A stretch of 64,000 nt of DNA, taken from Cerrena zonata (taxonomy: Eukaryota; Basidiomycota; Agaricomycetes; Polyporales; Cerrenaceae). The position numbers and the translations under genes are program-made. The stretch lies in NCBI GenBank assembly GCA_038087015.1, contig JASBNA010000053.1, positions 124,001-188,000 on the forward strand, given 5' to 3'. The first letter of the stretch is position 1, and the number at the start of each line of letters is the position of its first letter. Positions 1 to 13,434 of this stretch are shown here, piece after piece. The notes beneath the pieces are model-generated. The model was not told where the DNA came from. It made no database searches and saw nothing but the letters and a program-made list of their open reading frames with translations.

Positions 1-1069
1 CTCGTCCCTTGGAGAGTATCTGTCGGGATCATATCACCACATACCTACAGTCTTCTGTTCCTCCCTGAAGTTCGGTCTCTCATCGAGATGCCACCCGATG
101 GGAATAACTCTGCGACGCGCGAGGATTTCAAGAAACTAGAGTCGGTGTTCTACCGATACCACAACGAATGGAAGCAAGAAGGGCTCGAAACCTTAGCGAA
201 ACTAGTCTCTGTTAGTTATAAGCTCCCTTTCAGTACTGGCCTTCTGTCCTTGGCGGTCTCGCAGTTCTTCACTTGCTCATCATGTTACAGCCTCCTCTCC
301 TTTCCCTATGTTTTGATTCACAATTGTATGAGGGATTTTCCATCGCTTTATACAGAACACAAAGTCACGTATGAGGGTATTATTGCTGATCTCACAAGTT
401 GTAGCAGCATGCCAACGTTCAAAGATATTGTCTTGGCTGACAAGTTGCGAGATGTCATAGTGGCATGCGGCCAAGATCCTAGGACGGTTACAGCAGATGA
501 AATGGACGCTCTCGACATACGATTAGAGTGCAGATCATGTTCGGTTGATGGAGTCCTCGATGCATTCAACTGGCGAGAAGCGGTGAGTATTTCTTATATT
601 TATTCCTCAATACATTGATGGCTCAAAATATTAAAGTTGAAGCACTATCGGGATAGATCTACACACGAATCGTACTACACTCCCAGGAAGCCTCCCGTGT
701 GGCGACAAGTTGCCTCGTCATATCTTCCACTGATCAAAGAACTCGAATCCAATCTCGTTTCAAATGTCGAACAGGAAAAACGAGGATGGTTCTGTGCTCA
801 CTGCCCAAGACCGCTAGATTTCAACTTATGGTACCTTAGTCCTAAATCTATCACGCTTATTAAGATCGTTTCCCATTTAGCCACGGTGTAAGCTTAAATC
901 TTCCCTCTTTTCCTTCCCAAGTTGTTCTGATCGTCTCTACAGCCACACTATTCATGACCTCAACGAAAACGACTACTACTCAAACCCGTGGCATGAACGG
1001 TCACATCCTGTCGTGCACTATGTCTCTTTTGATCTGGCAGACCCCTGTGTCACGCCAACTACAATATAA
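1..1069 (+). CDS. F-box-type hypothetical protein, 3' part (partial)
   Basis: The frame is open from base 1 into the ATG at 88, so the gene enters from the left and its start is missing. Exons read about 1-582, 637-887 and 943-1069, with stop TAA at 1067-1069. Introns 583-636 and 888-942 have GT/AG ends and phases that agree. The protein is soluble and has a short Cys cluster (CRSC) followed by a Trp/His-rich tail. That layout resembles the C-terminal half of the large agaricomycete F-box-like families, but the F-box itself is not in view, so the family is inferred. A further intron inside the first exon (GTTAGT near 209) is possible. Confidence 0.6.
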
Positions 1070-1592
1070 ACTCAACAACGAAGAGGCCAGAATCATCGAT
1101 CCATTTCCTGATATGGTTTAAGTTTCCTCTCATGCATTCGCACTCAATTGTGTTTATCCAGGATCATCCTCTATGGGACTGGCACCAAGTCATCTCCCTC
1201 CCTATATAGCACGGTTTTGATTAGTGATATCGTAGTGTGCTCCAAAGTATTCTATGCATTTGTTACGACGTGGTCAAATGATGAATCACCTTATTACGCT
1301 CGTTATTGAAAACGACATTAGACTCGAGTTCTTCAATACTAGTAGCAGATACGTTAAGGGAGTCGGCCCTCGACAAGCGCTCACTGTCTTTCGAAAGTAT
1401 TGGAAATACTTCGATGTTCATACATATTATGTGAGATTTGAAGCTTGAAGCTTCATGCATGATGCTTATGGCTTGGTATCCGGTCATGAGGCATATTATC
1501 CTACACTACTTATCCAAGTCATGATGTGGCTGTAGCGCTCGCTTATATACCAACCAAGTAGTCACACACACACCTCTCCGTCGCCTAGTAGG
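1070..1592. other. Intergenic stretch, no supported gene
   Basis: Only short open frames are present, the longest about 64-74 codons on opposite strands and overlapping each other. None has splice signals or family resemblance. A CA-rich stretch about 20 bp upstream of the ATG at 1593 may be 5'UTR or promoter of the F-box gene that follows. Confidence 0.5.
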
Positions 1593-3761
1593 ATGCCTCG
1601 ACTCCGCCGGTTGAGGCTCGTGTGGCTACCAGATGAACTCCTTCTACATCTTCTAGTGACACTCGATATATCATCCCTGCTGCAATTCAGACAGGTAGGA
1701 TTTTGCTCTAGATATTATTATTCGTTAGACGTTGAATTTCCTATTCTAATCACACAGACTTGCAAGCAGATTTACTCGATCTCACTTGCAAAACAACTGT
1801 GGGTGAAAGTATATCTTCGATCCATTGCACACGAGGCCTTGCCTCTTGCACCCTATTGGAAAGACATCGACGAAATGATCGCAAAACAACTCGAGAGACT
1901 AGTCTTACATGTCCTGAGATTGGATCGCAGACTTTGTTTGCGTTCCCCTCCCATTGCACGTTCTTTATACCAGCGGCGATCTGTCACCTGGGTACGACTC
2001 GTCCAGTCTCAATGGCTCTTGGTGGCGTCTTCAGATGATATTACAAGTATTATCGCTCTATGGTCAGTTTCGTCACTCTTGACTTCGAAATCAGCTGCTC
2101 CTTTGGCAGAGGCATCTCTTTCTGCACCGGTTGTTACTGGTGTCGTCGAGGTGATCGGCTCGTCTGTTACACTAGTAGTGGAACTCTGCGGAAGGTCAGA
2201 GATAGTCTAGTTACCTTTGAAAGTCCGGTACTAATGTACAACACAGAACACCTCAGATTGTAGTCTTATCTATTGCCAAACATCGAAATTTGACAGTATT
2301 TAGTCGCCTGCAAACACTGAACAATGTTTCCCATCTACGTTTCCTGCAAGGCGACTATATTGGTGTTTCACTGGTAGATAATATTAATGTTCCTTGTCTG
2401 GTGAATTGGAAGTACGCGAATACTATTAGACTACGACATTTACCAGACCTCCAGGTAAGCGGATGTACATTTCCCTTAGCCCACAACTAATTATGTCTGG
2501 AAGGGTGGAGCCGTCGCGATGCATATGGGTGACGGGTGGGTTTCTGTCGTCAGAAGGGGTGTTCTTGAAGTTTATGTCCACGATGGACATCGTTATAAAT
2601 GCTGGAGGGTGGTGAACATCACTCATAGTGTTGGTACTGCATCATTCGTGCAGCCCGCCCATCTGCCCGCCGCCCTCAAACTTTGTATCACCTGCACAAC
2701 GGGCTTATTTGTTTATGAGATCATTTGCCGTCCAGAAGCAGATGTATTATCCCTAGACACACTCTGGTGCTATACAGAGCCGATAGAGGACGGGATAACC
2801 CAAGGTATGCTCGGATATACAGGCGGAAGTGTTTCATGGCTGCGTGGAAGTGCTGAGAATCTGGGTGTCGCTGTGAGGTTCGGTACCGCAAAGCTCCACG
2901 CCAAGGACAGAGACGCACATCCAGTTGTCTTCGAATGGCGAGATGTGAACATGCCTGCTCTATACTCATCTGGTGTCTACGACTACGACGAAGCGCGCGG
3001 TATCTTGATTCTAGGCAATGCCCTTGGGGAACTATCGCTTTACGATTTCAGTCACTCTGATCCTCGCTTTTTCAAACACTGTTCTGCCAAAAGGCTTGCG
3101 GCTGCACCTCACAGAGGCCTAGATGTTCTACCTACAGTAAGCATACATTTCTTGTATTATGATCACTGATCATGTGCTGATAAAGCTGTACTTCCAGTAC
3201 CGAATTCCGTCGTACTCTGCGCCTCCTTTTCCCTACTGGGAAGATCCTAAATACGTCAAAAGCGATCTGCTTCAGTCTTGGAGGGAGCATGGTCTCGTCG
3301 CTGCCCCTCCTGGCTGGTCAACAGATTTTGAAACTGCGCAGAACCGCGACAGACCGTGGATTCATGCATTTTTAGGACGAGGTTCGGGCACTTCATACAC
3401 TTTTCGAACCCTAGACAGCGCGTCCCATTTTTATGGGCGCCCGATTCCCCTCCTGCATACGTATGACTCCCCGTATCACTACGATCTCGCGATCGTAGAC
3501 GTCGGAGGGTTATTGTTCCTCAAGAACAGTGATGAGCCTACATTCTATGTGGTGAATGAAGGAATCACTCTGGAACACTTGATTGCCTCTGTGGATCAAG
3601 GATGGATTCCTGCGCAGGAAGTTCTGCTTGATATCTCACAAGAGATTCGGGAGATCTGGATTTACGCAATGTTGGACTATGAACGTCAAGAAACGAGGCG
3701 AAACCGGTGTTTAGAGTTATATCGGCGTGGTGGAAGAGTGAATGGACGATTTCTAAAGTAA
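1593..3761 (+). CDS. F-box / beta-propeller-like protein (intact tandem paralog 1)
   Basis: Five exons (1593-1694, 1758-2194, 2247-2454, 2504-3136, 3198-3761) join in frame to 647 aa. Residues about 11-57 form an F-box: LPDELLLHLL, then a Leu-rich stretch, TCKQIY and LW. Intron 1 splits it after LLQFRQ. From about residue 110 there are WD/propeller-like blades (TWVRLVQSQWLLVASS, then LW), and later GGSVSWLRGS and LGELSLYDF blocks. F-box proteins usually dock substrates onto SCF ubiquitin ligases; the substrate here is unknown. Exon borders and the 564-nt last exon match the broken paralog at 5908-8062. The start is the first ATG before the F-box. Confidence 0.85.
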
Positions 3762-4123
3762 CGGCATCTCTAGTTATAAGTCCATAAAGAATGTATGCGT
3801 GCACTCGTATATCAATATATTCTGTTTTCGTGAATTTCCCGGGAGAATTGACAAAGTGCTGTATTCTTTATGAAACACCGTACTGACAGAATGATCCGTG
3901 ATAGGATCCTGTACCGCACGCATGTCTAATCTACGTTCTAGCTTGCATCGAGCCCACATGGATTTCGTACTAATAACTCCCTCGTTTCGTTGTACACGAG
4001 GCCTCACTTGGAATCACATAGACCAATTTCAAAGCTACGTCGGATACCGTCAGGGTTATCATTGGAACCCTGCGCGAGGACGAACAAGCTTTACACCGCT
4101 GTTATCCTCTTCGTGTAGACCCT

Positions 4124-5225
4124 TCAACATGTGTTCTGTAGCCCTTGATTCACGAGGTACTGAATCCCTTTCCTAAGATCTGGTGCGTCTATGTGAGTGA
4201 AATATGGCAATGAAGTTTGGTCGGCAGGTTGCCGGAAGACAAAAAGCATAGCTTCACGTACTGTGGGTGAATTTGAAACATCCCAGTAAACAGCAGTAAG
4301 CTTGATCCAGCACTTAAAGCAGCCGAAAGGATAATCCACTGAAGTCACAGAGCGAGGGCTCATGTCATAAGTATCATCATACATGTAGACACATAGCAAA
4401 TAGAGAGGGCATGTTAACACCCCACCATTCAGAAAAATCAACCCTGCGTCTTCTTCCATGCGATCATGGGATGATTCCATATGTTATCCCAAGCATACCA
4501 CGGGCCATTGGAGGCTATGGCTGTCCGCGTACACCCCTGAGTAGTGCCATAGAGTGTCTGAACATCAAGAAGGGAGATCAGCGAATGAGGCAAGCACCAG
4601 GTCCGATTTGAATGGAGCATGTACTAGTTCTGACACTAGCACTACGGTAGACTTTGAAAATCCTTGTCATGAGCGTGAGCCTGTCTTTCGTGTTAGTCCT
4701 ATTTATAACGTATCTGAAGTGTGTTAATGTGAAGATCCGGCAGAATGTAATAAGTATACCCTTCTAGTTGAACGAGCAGGAAATGATTGTGTGACTCGCA
4801 GCTGAGAATGTGATGTGTGTGAGCGATGGAAAGGCATTTGGCCATGGTCGGGATACCAATCTGTGGCGCTTCGGAATGGTGGTCTCGATCTTCTACGGAC
4901 CGTTTATTGGCGATAACGTCACTAACGGAAGTAGGCATAATGTCTCTTCAAAGGGGCTAAATTGCGTGTAGCTTGAGGATAAGAGTATCACAACATGATC
5001 CTTGAGCTCGTGTGAGTAACCGAATGACACTGGTGGGATGAGCGTCCGATACAAGGACAACGTACTCGTAATGTAATCAGCGAGTATGACATTCAATTTG
5101 CATATCGAATAACGAGGCCTTCTAACAAGGGAATAAACTGATGTGGACATGTGAGAGACTATCGCGGCTAGCTCCTTGAGGCTTTGAGTATGATAGAGAA
5201 CATGGTTGCATCCGACCGATCGCAT
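4124..5225 (-). pseudogene. Possible decayed minus-strand gene, unrecognised
   Basis: Three consecutive minus-strand open segments (5225-4893, 4938-4699, 4620/4480-4124) lie in the gap between the two F-box paralogs. Their composition looks coding, for instance LLVQLEGYTYYILPDLH and DMSPRSVTSVDYPFGC. Frames change between segments and no consistent set of GT/AG introns joining all of them was found. It may be a relic of an F-box-type gene or a poorly resolved gene. No function is assigned. Confidence 0.3.
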
Positions 5226-5779
5226 CTCAGTTTCGTGGGCAGCTTTGGGATCAATCTAAACATCCATGGAAATAGTCGGTTTCGTAGGAAAGCATACTGG
5301 TACTACACACGCACCGGATATAATGCTCAACAGACAGACACAGACGTGGTTAATCGATGGGACTCGGAGCTGGCTATAACCACATGGTTCATTTCCTGAC
5401 TTGAACGTACATCATAATCTCTCCGTCGGAGCCAGCTGACTACATGTTTCACAATCCACGGAGCGGAAGGTGTTAGAATTGTAGTCTGAATACAACAATC
5501 AAGAAAACAGCAGGACAACAGGTGGGATGCACGCCCCAGATGTACTCTAGTAGTGGCGATATAGCGCCCCGGGTTTCGGAAATCGAAGCGATGTGATTGG
5601 CTGTCTGTGATATTCGACTGTAGAGTCGTGGTCTGTCACGGTACACGAACATTCCTGAGCCGCGGGTTCGGGATGTTGTGTCTGTAAGTCTCATTCTAGC
5701 GTTAATATTGAATGCTATAAAGCGGTACTCATGCATCATGCCATATGGAATCAGAATGTGGCGCCGCAAGAGAATGCCC

Positions 5780-5810
5780 ATAAAAGGCAAACACTTGGGA
5801 TCCTAACACA
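5780..5810 (+). promoter_or_regulatory. TATA-like promoter block shared with 28.2 kb
   Basis: An ATAAAAGGCAAACACTTG core is found here, about 100-130 bp upstream of the F-box paralog 2 ATG (5908). It recurs at 28200-28230, where the following bases also match (GATC-TAACA). The placement suits a core promoter or 5'UTR; the function is inferred from position only. Confidence 0.4.
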
Positions 5811-5907
5811 CCTAAATACCTACCAACCGGGGTTCAACAAGAAATGTGTGGAGTCTTCCGCTACTAATCTCTACCATTCGTGCTGGGTCCTCGAGTGTTT
5901 GAGAAGA

Positions 5908-8062
5908 ATGTCACAATTTTGCCTTATGTGGCTGCCGGACGACCTTACGTTATGCATCTTAATGACTTTGGATGTTGCGTCGCTTTTGCGATTCAGACAG
6001 GTAAAGTCTTTTGACTCAGAGTACTACATTTTACTTACCTGAAAATAACTATCATTCAACTATATAGAGCTGCAAGTATGTATACACTGTATCGCTTACC
6101 AAGCAGCTATGGTTGAACGTATACTTGCGAGATATTACCGCACAGCATTTACCCTTTGCACCGTATTGGAAAAAGATCGATGCCTTGAGTGGTAAGCAAC
6201 TTAAGGACCTGATCTTGCACACTCTACGTCTCGGGCTCTCTTCTCGCACGTCCATTGCACCAGCGGCGTCTGTTACTTGGGTCCGACTGGTTCAATCTCA
6301 ATGGCTCCTAGTGGCATCCTCAGACGATATTACAAGTGTTATCACTCTTTGGTCTGTTACATCACTCTTAACCTCAAACACGAGATCTCCTGCTCCTCTT
6401 GCCGAAGCGTTTCTCCCTGCACCTGTTGCTACGGGCAAAGTCGACGTGGTGGGATCTTGCGTGGTATTAGCTTTAGAGCTCTGCGGAAGGTGTGTGCTCA
6501 TTCGTCTGTTACCTACTAGACCGACCCCTGACTTTCTTACAGAATACCGCAGATTGAAATATTGTCTATTGTCAAGACACTCTTCTCCCGCCTGCAAACG
6601 TTGCATGACCTCGCCCATCTCCTTTTCTTGAAAGGCGACTACCTTGGACTCTCCGTGGCAAACAATATCAACATTCCTTGCATTGTGAATTGGAAGGAGC
6701 TGTATATCATCAAACTGCGTACCTTACTAGACCTTCAAGTAAGTATGCACTTGATCTAGTACAGGCGAAACTGACACAGTCTGCTCAAGGGCGGAGCAGC
6801 TGCAATGTATATGGCCGACGGGTGGATTGCCGTACTTCGACGGAGTGTCCTTGAAGCTTATACGCACGATGGTCATCACTACACAACTTGAAGAACTTTG
6901 AGCATCCCCCACAGTGTCGGAACTGGATCTTTTCTGCAAACCGGACCTCGTAGTAGTCCCACTCACCAATCCCCGACTCTTAAGCTATGTATAACCTACT
7001 CATGCGGCGTCTTCGTTTACGAGATGATGTGCGACCCTACGAAGAATGTTTTGTCTTTGGACCCAATATGGTATTACCGAGGGACATATGTGGACGGCCA
7101 AAGTTGACTCGTGGCATGCTCAGTGTCACGGGTGGAAGTGTTCAATGGTTGCATGGAAGCTCATGCAACCGATATTTCACTGTCCGATTCGGTACTACTC
7201 GGCTTCCTGTTGGGAATGAAGAGGCTGAGCCGACGGTTTTCGAATGGCAGGATGCTAACATGCCTGCTCTGTATATGTTTAGTGTCTACGATTACGACGA
7301 TGCTCGTGGTGTCTTGGTCCTGGGTAATGCATACGGGGAACTCTCGCTCTATGACTTTAGTGGGTCTGACCCTTGTCTGTTCGGAGGCTGCTTTGAGACC
7401 AAGCTCGTTGCCGCTCCTCGCGGAGATGAACATATTGTATCCACAGTACGTGTCGTTATGTCGTATGTTTCATCATAAATGTACTGACAAATGTTTAGCA
7501 TCAAATTCCGTCCTACGCATGGCCACCATTTCCTTTCTGGAAAGAACCTGACAACATCGAACAGGACGTCTTCCAGGTTTGGCGGGATAATGAAGTAACT
7601 GGCGCTCCTCTTGGATGGTCAACAGACTTCGAAGGCGAGGACGAAACCGGCAATGAATGGTCTGGCTTTTTTCTGAGTCGTGCTTCTACAGGCCAAAATC
7701 TAGTTCGCGACCTTCAATACGCCGGCCACTTCTATGGGCGACCAGTCCCCCTCCTGCATAAATATAGCAAACGACACAAATACGAGTTTATGATTGTCGA
7801 TGTAGGCGGACTGCTTTTTGTGTTGGACAGTGAGCATCCAGTGGTTTTTGCCGTCGATACCGGAGTATCCCTCGATCATTTGATCGCGTGTGTTGATCAC
7901 GGGCAGCTACCAGTCGAAGAGGTCGAGTTGGATGCTTCGGAAGTTATCTGGGAATTTTGGTATTCCGCACTGAGGTGCTACGAGCGGGAAGTGTATGGCA
8001 GAAATAGGTGTTTAGAACTATTTCGGCGTGGTGGAAGAATCGATGGTGCATTTTTGAACTGA
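5908..8062 (+). pseudogene. F-box / beta-propeller-like paralog 2, disrupted
   Basis: It is collinear with the gene at 1593-3761: exons 5908-6000, 6068-6489, 6543-6738, 6790-7445 and 7499-8062, with the same intron positions and phases and an identical 564-nt last exon. The F-box starts WLPDDLTLCILMTLD. Two lesions lie in exon 4. An in-frame TGA at 6889-6891 sits exactly where paralog 1 has TGG (Trp). A frameshift follows near 7080-7105, after which homology continues in another frame (RGMLSVTGGS onwards). The rest stays well conserved, so inactivation looks recent. A truncated F-box-only product of about 300 aa remains conceivable. Confidence 0.85.
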
Positions 8063-8728
8063 ATGCGTCAATGTACAATGTAGTCAGATTTTAATCTGCT
8101 ACTCACTACGCTGGAGTGAGATGTAATCCGCTGGATCAACTCAAATAATATTTTATAATTCTCGCTCTCATGATCCTGTCTCTGCCTAGTGCTTGATGAA
8201 GTCGAGTCTCTAATGCTGAGCGCTGATTGGTAGTTAGGTAGATATCGGCGTGTTTCGTTTATGCATCAGAATTTGATCTAAGGCACTCTCCGTAATCAGA
8301 GTTTTACTTATCAACAACTCTGCATCCGGCGTAAGTATCAGAACTTGTTACTTGTCGTAGTCGTGTTCTCCCTTTGATCGTGTTTGGTAACTTTACTTGC
8401 AGCAGCAAGGTTTATCAACAATCTGAATCTTACTTTCGAAACAATATAACAGCCTTGAGAGACTCATACCAGAACATCCGACTCTCCGCCGACGACAACT
8501 ATTAATAGTGGTTTCGAATGACAGATGTCTGTCACAATCTAGACAAACTCGTTGACATACTGTGACACCTCGGGAGCGGCAGCCTGTGAGTCACAATGCG
8601 CTTCTATTGGTGCATCATTGTGATGATGTGATGGCGTATCTCTCGTATATATTCTGAGAGGTCTACAGCCATCCCTCGCTATTCAATCTTCGCAAATCAC
8701 ATACAAACCCTCCTCCTTACAACACGAA
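8063..8728. other. Intergenic stretch upstream of the SDR gene
   Basis: No open frame of interest was found. The last 90 bp before the ATG at 8729 contain a TATATA element near 8645-8650 and pyrimidine-rich DNA, suitable for a promoter and 5'UTR of the SDR gene. Confidence 0.45.
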
Positions 8729-9893
8729 ATGGTGTCTTGGGTCATCACAGGGTCGAATCGCGGAATTGGGGTATGAGAAACCTCTCAAAGACAACTAAAC
8801 GTCCTAAAATAATATGATTCTAGCTGGGTTTCATTCGAAAACTAGTGAGTATTCTGCTCCAAACTTGGTATGACGTGCCTATGGAGATGAATGTATATCA
8901 TCATAGAGCTCGGATCCGAACAATATCATGTTCGCTCTCACTCGAAGCAAGACCACCTCAACGGCTTTGTTAGTTCTTGAATCCAAACAGAAGAACGTCC
9001 ACGTTCTTCAGGCAGATATTACAGATGTCGCTTCTTTAAGAGTCGGTATAGTCTCTCCCTATGATTTAGACATTCATTTTTCATTTTCGAACTATAACAG
9101 GAAGTTGCAACGGTGGTCGATAACGCGACCGGCGGGACTTTGGATGTGTTAATAAACAATGGTGCCTACTTGTCTCCGGAAAGGGGAGACTGGTCACTCG
9201 ACATGTAGTGCGTACAGGTGCTATCTATGTTAGGTATAACATTCAGTTTACGATCTCTAGCGAGGGGAATGAAGATCTCCTGGATGAAGATTGCACCAAC
9301 TTTGTATGATCTTCAACAATCACTTATTTGTGACGGTTGGACTAAAACCCACTCTAGTTCAAAGTCAATGCCCTTGGCGTCATTAAGACGATTAACGTCT
9401 TCCTTCCACTTCTACGCAAGTCCGCAGAGAAATCTTTGGCTAAAGTCATTACCATCAGTGCACCGGCTGGTGACCTCGACTTTAATATCAAGACGGATCT
9501 GTACTATTTCGCACCATATGCACTCTCCAAAGCTGCGGTCAACATGGTAGCTGCCAAATACACAGCTAGATTCAAAAACGAGAATATTTTATTCTTGTCG
9601 CTGTCCCCTGGATTTGTTGATACCATGGGCGACCATCGTGGTGGTGCGTATCCACTATAATTATCATTGGAACATTTTCTTATTTACTGTCACATGGATT
9701 AGCAAATGACGTACAAAAAGCGACCTACTCGAAGCTCATCGAACAATTTCAAGCAGGATATCCTGACTGGGATGGCAAAATCCTGACGCCAGAGGAATCA
9801 GTCACGGCTATGTTGGAAACAGTATCGAAATTGACTGTTAAGGATTCTGGAGCATTCATCTCACATTATGGTGATACGAAGAATTGGCTTTAG
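8729..9893 (+). CDS. Short-chain dehydrogenase/reductase (SDR), classical type
   Basis: Seven exons (8729-8770, 8824-8844, 8907-9041, 9101-9204, 9261-9303, 9358-9640, 9703-9893) give 272 aa. The Rossmann signature TGSNRGIG lies at residues 7-14, the adenine-ring ADITD motif at about 55, INNGAY (a variant of NNAG) at about 85, and the catalytic YxxxK as YALSK in exon 6, with SPGFVDT after it. These are diagnostic of NAD(P)-dependent SDR oxidoreductases of about 250-280 aa; the substrate cannot be told. There is no signal peptide, so it is probably cytosolic. The third intron uses the donor GTCGGT and the fourth GTAGTG, both fixed by frame. Neighbours give no pathway clue. Confidence 0.9.
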
Positions 9894-12002
9894 TATCATT
9901 TCAGTTTGTAAATCCGAGTAGAGAAACATGAAGACTTGCACATCTCGTACGGGGTCGGATAGAAAAACACGATACATTGCCTCCATCAAGAAAGATCGAA
10001 TGAGTCGTAAAAAGTACTATTGACCCTTCCACCTCGTCGGAGTAGCTCTAAGCACCTGTTTCGTCCCTGATTCTGGAATTCCCAGTACATGTTATTCCTG
10101 AGCCACAATCTCGGCACAACCTGCGAAATATCAGGGTATACCTCTGGCCGGAAACTCCCTATCATCTAGCGCGGCGGCCAACTGATTGAGAGTCATGCCT
10201 GGGCCCTGGAATCTTATGCTGAAGTACGTCATTGGGGCGCAGCACATGAAGCCTACCTTTACCCACTACGAGTAGCCTCCACAGGGAATAAAGTCGCAAG
10301 GCAGCTGAGAATCAGATGAGAAACAGAGCCACCGAAATGATCATATACTAGAGAGTTCAAGCTGTGGTGGTTGAAATTTGAAATTTTAGTCGGCATTTTT
10401 GTTTGTGCATGTTAGTACTCCAGGTGCTTGCCTTTTATGGATCATGGGTATCGTGCCAGCGCGGCAGCGCCGGTACCTATCGGAATACTGGTATCCGTTG
10501 CTTCCTGAATCTTATGAAGTCTGAGAGAAACTATGGCTCGCTATATACACCCTACAGTAGCGCAGGAGACTTTCTCATGCTGATATCTCTAGCTTTGTTT
10601 CATTTGCACTTCAAACATCCTATCTCGGCTGATGCTTGGCTTTTCGGACCTCACCTCAGCTTCCCGTTTCACCCATGTGGCCATGCCATTGGTGTCATAT
10701 TGTCATTTCGTTGATATCTCGACCCGGGGGCAGGGGTGGGGTGGCGGCAATAGCTGTATATGAGGGCTTGACAGTGTGTACAGTCTTTGAGCTCCATATC
10801 TTTTCGTATTAAACTTGGTATGTCAAATTTTTCTGCTAGGATTACAATTCCGATCTTGCTCCGTCTTCCCATTCTCCATCCACTATCCAGGACAAACCCA
10901 ACCCCAAAGATGGGTATTGAACAGTCGAAGAGCATATCAAGCAAATCATGCGTAATCTCCATCAATCTTTGCAAGTTCCTTACTACTAAGACCGGCACTG
11001 CGAGTTTACTTCCCGAAGCGGTGTGCTGTTCAATGACGTTTCAATGGAGCTCTCGCCCAAAAGAACACCAATACTTCAATGACTCGGGTCTCGTCGTAAC
11101 GTGGCATATCAGTCTTGATGCCTTAGCAACACTTCAGACCACGTACAGGCTTCACTGGCGATTTAGATCTATAACGCTAGCTATTTTATGAGATTACTCT
11201 GCGTAGTGATCAGTCTCGAGCCTTCAAGAAATTTGACTGTGATCAATTTGACGACGAAATTGAATGTAGTTGAAGGTAGGCACTCAGCGAGTCGCATATA
11301 TTTACTCTCTCGCTTGATGTACCATCCTGTTGAGACATTCCCAGATTGCATCATAACCTTAGTCTTGCAGAAGCCTCTGTAACCACAATCAAGAGACGAG
11401 GTGAGGAGGCAGACATGGAGATCGTGTTTGGAAACGATTATACAAAGAGTACGTGCTATGGCCTATTCTCAAGGCGACCATAGCTCATATCGCCATCCTG
11501 CGACGTCTCAATCAGATACCAATGTGGACAGGGTTGATGCCGCTCGCTCTCTCAAACTATTAATCGATGACGCATCTTAAAAAGATGAACGTCACAGGAA
11601 AAATGATCGAGTTTCTGATCTTTCACTTGGAAGATAGCGTTGTTTTGTAGAAGGGCCCATAAGGCAAGCCTCATGACCTTTGCTTATTCAACATGATGAC
11701 CTGGACCAGAGACAGTGGGTGGTCCATGCTCCTTAAGTTAGTATGAATATACTTACCTAAAACCGACTACTTGGAGTCGATGTCGATTTAACCTATGGCC
11801 GGTTTGCATATTACAATCCTGCCATGTCAATTTCCGCTCTGTTCATGATGCCACCATGCAGGAACTCTAGGACTTAGGATTTAAACATCACGGCATTGAC
11901 GCCCTCGGGATGTAGAAGGATGAACGGGGTTTGATGAAATTCCCGATACTTGTTTCTCTATAAGAAGCGACCCCCTTTCCGACCATTCCCTGCCATTTGT
12001 AC
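9894..12002. other. Gene-poor stretch with one unrecognised minus-strand frame
   Basis: No spliced gene was recognised. One minus-strand frame (about 11038-10669) has coding-like composition (RLMEITHDLLDML, RRSKIGIVILAEKFDIP) and is open upstream of its first plausible start, so it may be an exon of an unresolved gene or a relic. The remainder shows only short scattered frames. Confidence 0.4.
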
Positions 12003-13434
12003 ATGTCGACTCAAAACCCCATCATCAGACGATATGCGCCAGATCTTCAAACCCTCTCGTCCTTGTACTATGTGTACTTATGGGGACTCCCTCGTACTAC
12101 TATGTCAGACTGTTTGGACCCTCCCTTTCGCAGAGCGAACCGGGATGGACAAACCTCATTCCTCGCGGCTACGGTTATAACTTATGGCAGTTTTTGTGTG
12201 TACTCTTGCTATTCTTTCTTTCTGTCCTCTCTTCAACACGATATTCTCATTTTATAGCAATCCAGTTTATTGCAGGCATAGCTTGCCTTCACGTCCTCTG
12301 GAAGTCCCGACGCACCTCAAGATCCAAAACTATTACATGGCTGATCCTGCATACCTGCGCGTTAGAAAGTATGAACATGGTCGGAGTGATGACTGATACC
12401 CTTGCTTTGCAATGGTACTCTGGACCCGTACGGGAACTAACTGACCGTATTTGTTTTCGTGTTGGTTTTGAAACCACTACCACACCGCATATTGGCTCCG
12501 CAGCTTTATACGACCTACTCGATCGATTGCGCTCATGGTTGCACTCGTTTGGAGTGCTTCTTATGGTTTCACTCCCAGCATTCGCTATCAATTCTCTCCT
12601 AACGGACATAATACTTGTAAGTCACATAATTCCGGTGTCTCTTCACATGCTGAAATGTATAGATATGGCGTTGCCGGCAGATTTGGAAATATACACTATT
12701 TCCAAAGCCAAACCTCATCATCATATTTCCGACCTTCTTACTTATCGCCTCTACGGGTATGACATGATTAGACTATACTCATTGATGCCATCCAATGCTG
12801 ACTACATCCATTTGAATCAGTACCTCTTGTGTACATCTGCGTCACTCAATCTTTCCAATGGGTCCCCTCCGAGATCGTAATTTTAGACCCCCTCCCTCTG
12901 CCTTCTATCATGTACTTTTCCCTCACACTCCTGCTTCATGTCACATTGACAGGCCTAATCATTCTGCGTCTATGGAAATGCGAAACAGAATTGCGGGCGG
13001 TGTTGGGCGACGGACATGGAAAGCACTACAATGCGATTTCCGCTGTATTCGCTGAATCTGCCTTCATGAATGTAGGTTGCTCGACTCTGCTTCTTGCGAG
13101 CTCTCTCAGTGAACCGTCGCAAACTTCGGCTATGAATCTGAACTCGACATTTCAAATCTGGATGGCGATCACTCCGGCCGTACAAGTCAGTGGGCTATTG
13201 AAGTTTCAATGATGATACTATTCTGACAAGGTTCTGTAGGCGTGTGCTAACTACTTGATTGTGTACCGAGGTGCACGAGGATTCTATGGGAGCTGGAGCA
13301 ATAATGTTTCTATTCCCAAAGTTTCAACTGATGTCTTTGCTTCATCCGAGGCTTTGGCCAACGAGTATGACGGTCCCGATCATACTATCCGAAGCCGTAG
13401 GACTTCTGATGACTCGGAGTCCTCAATCGTATGA
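12003..13434 (+). CDS. Orphan seven-helix membrane protein, copy 1
   Basis: Exons 12003-12195, 12258-12616, 12663-12756, 12821-13185 and 13240-13434 give 401 aa. The N-terminus is RRYAP, followed by hydrophobic segments: one at the exon 1/2 border (ITYGSF...IQFIAGIACLHVLW), two in exon 2, one in exon 3 starting IWRCRQIW, two in exon 4 (SLTLLLHVTLTGLIILRLW and a CSTLLLASS region), and a final one at LIVYRG, then a Ser/Asp-rich cytoplasmic-like tail. The gene belongs to a fungal family with GPCR-like topology and no established function. Exon 3 is 94 nt here and in the copies at 17.9 and 29.4 kb. The start matches the RRYAP start of those copies. Confidence 0.8.
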
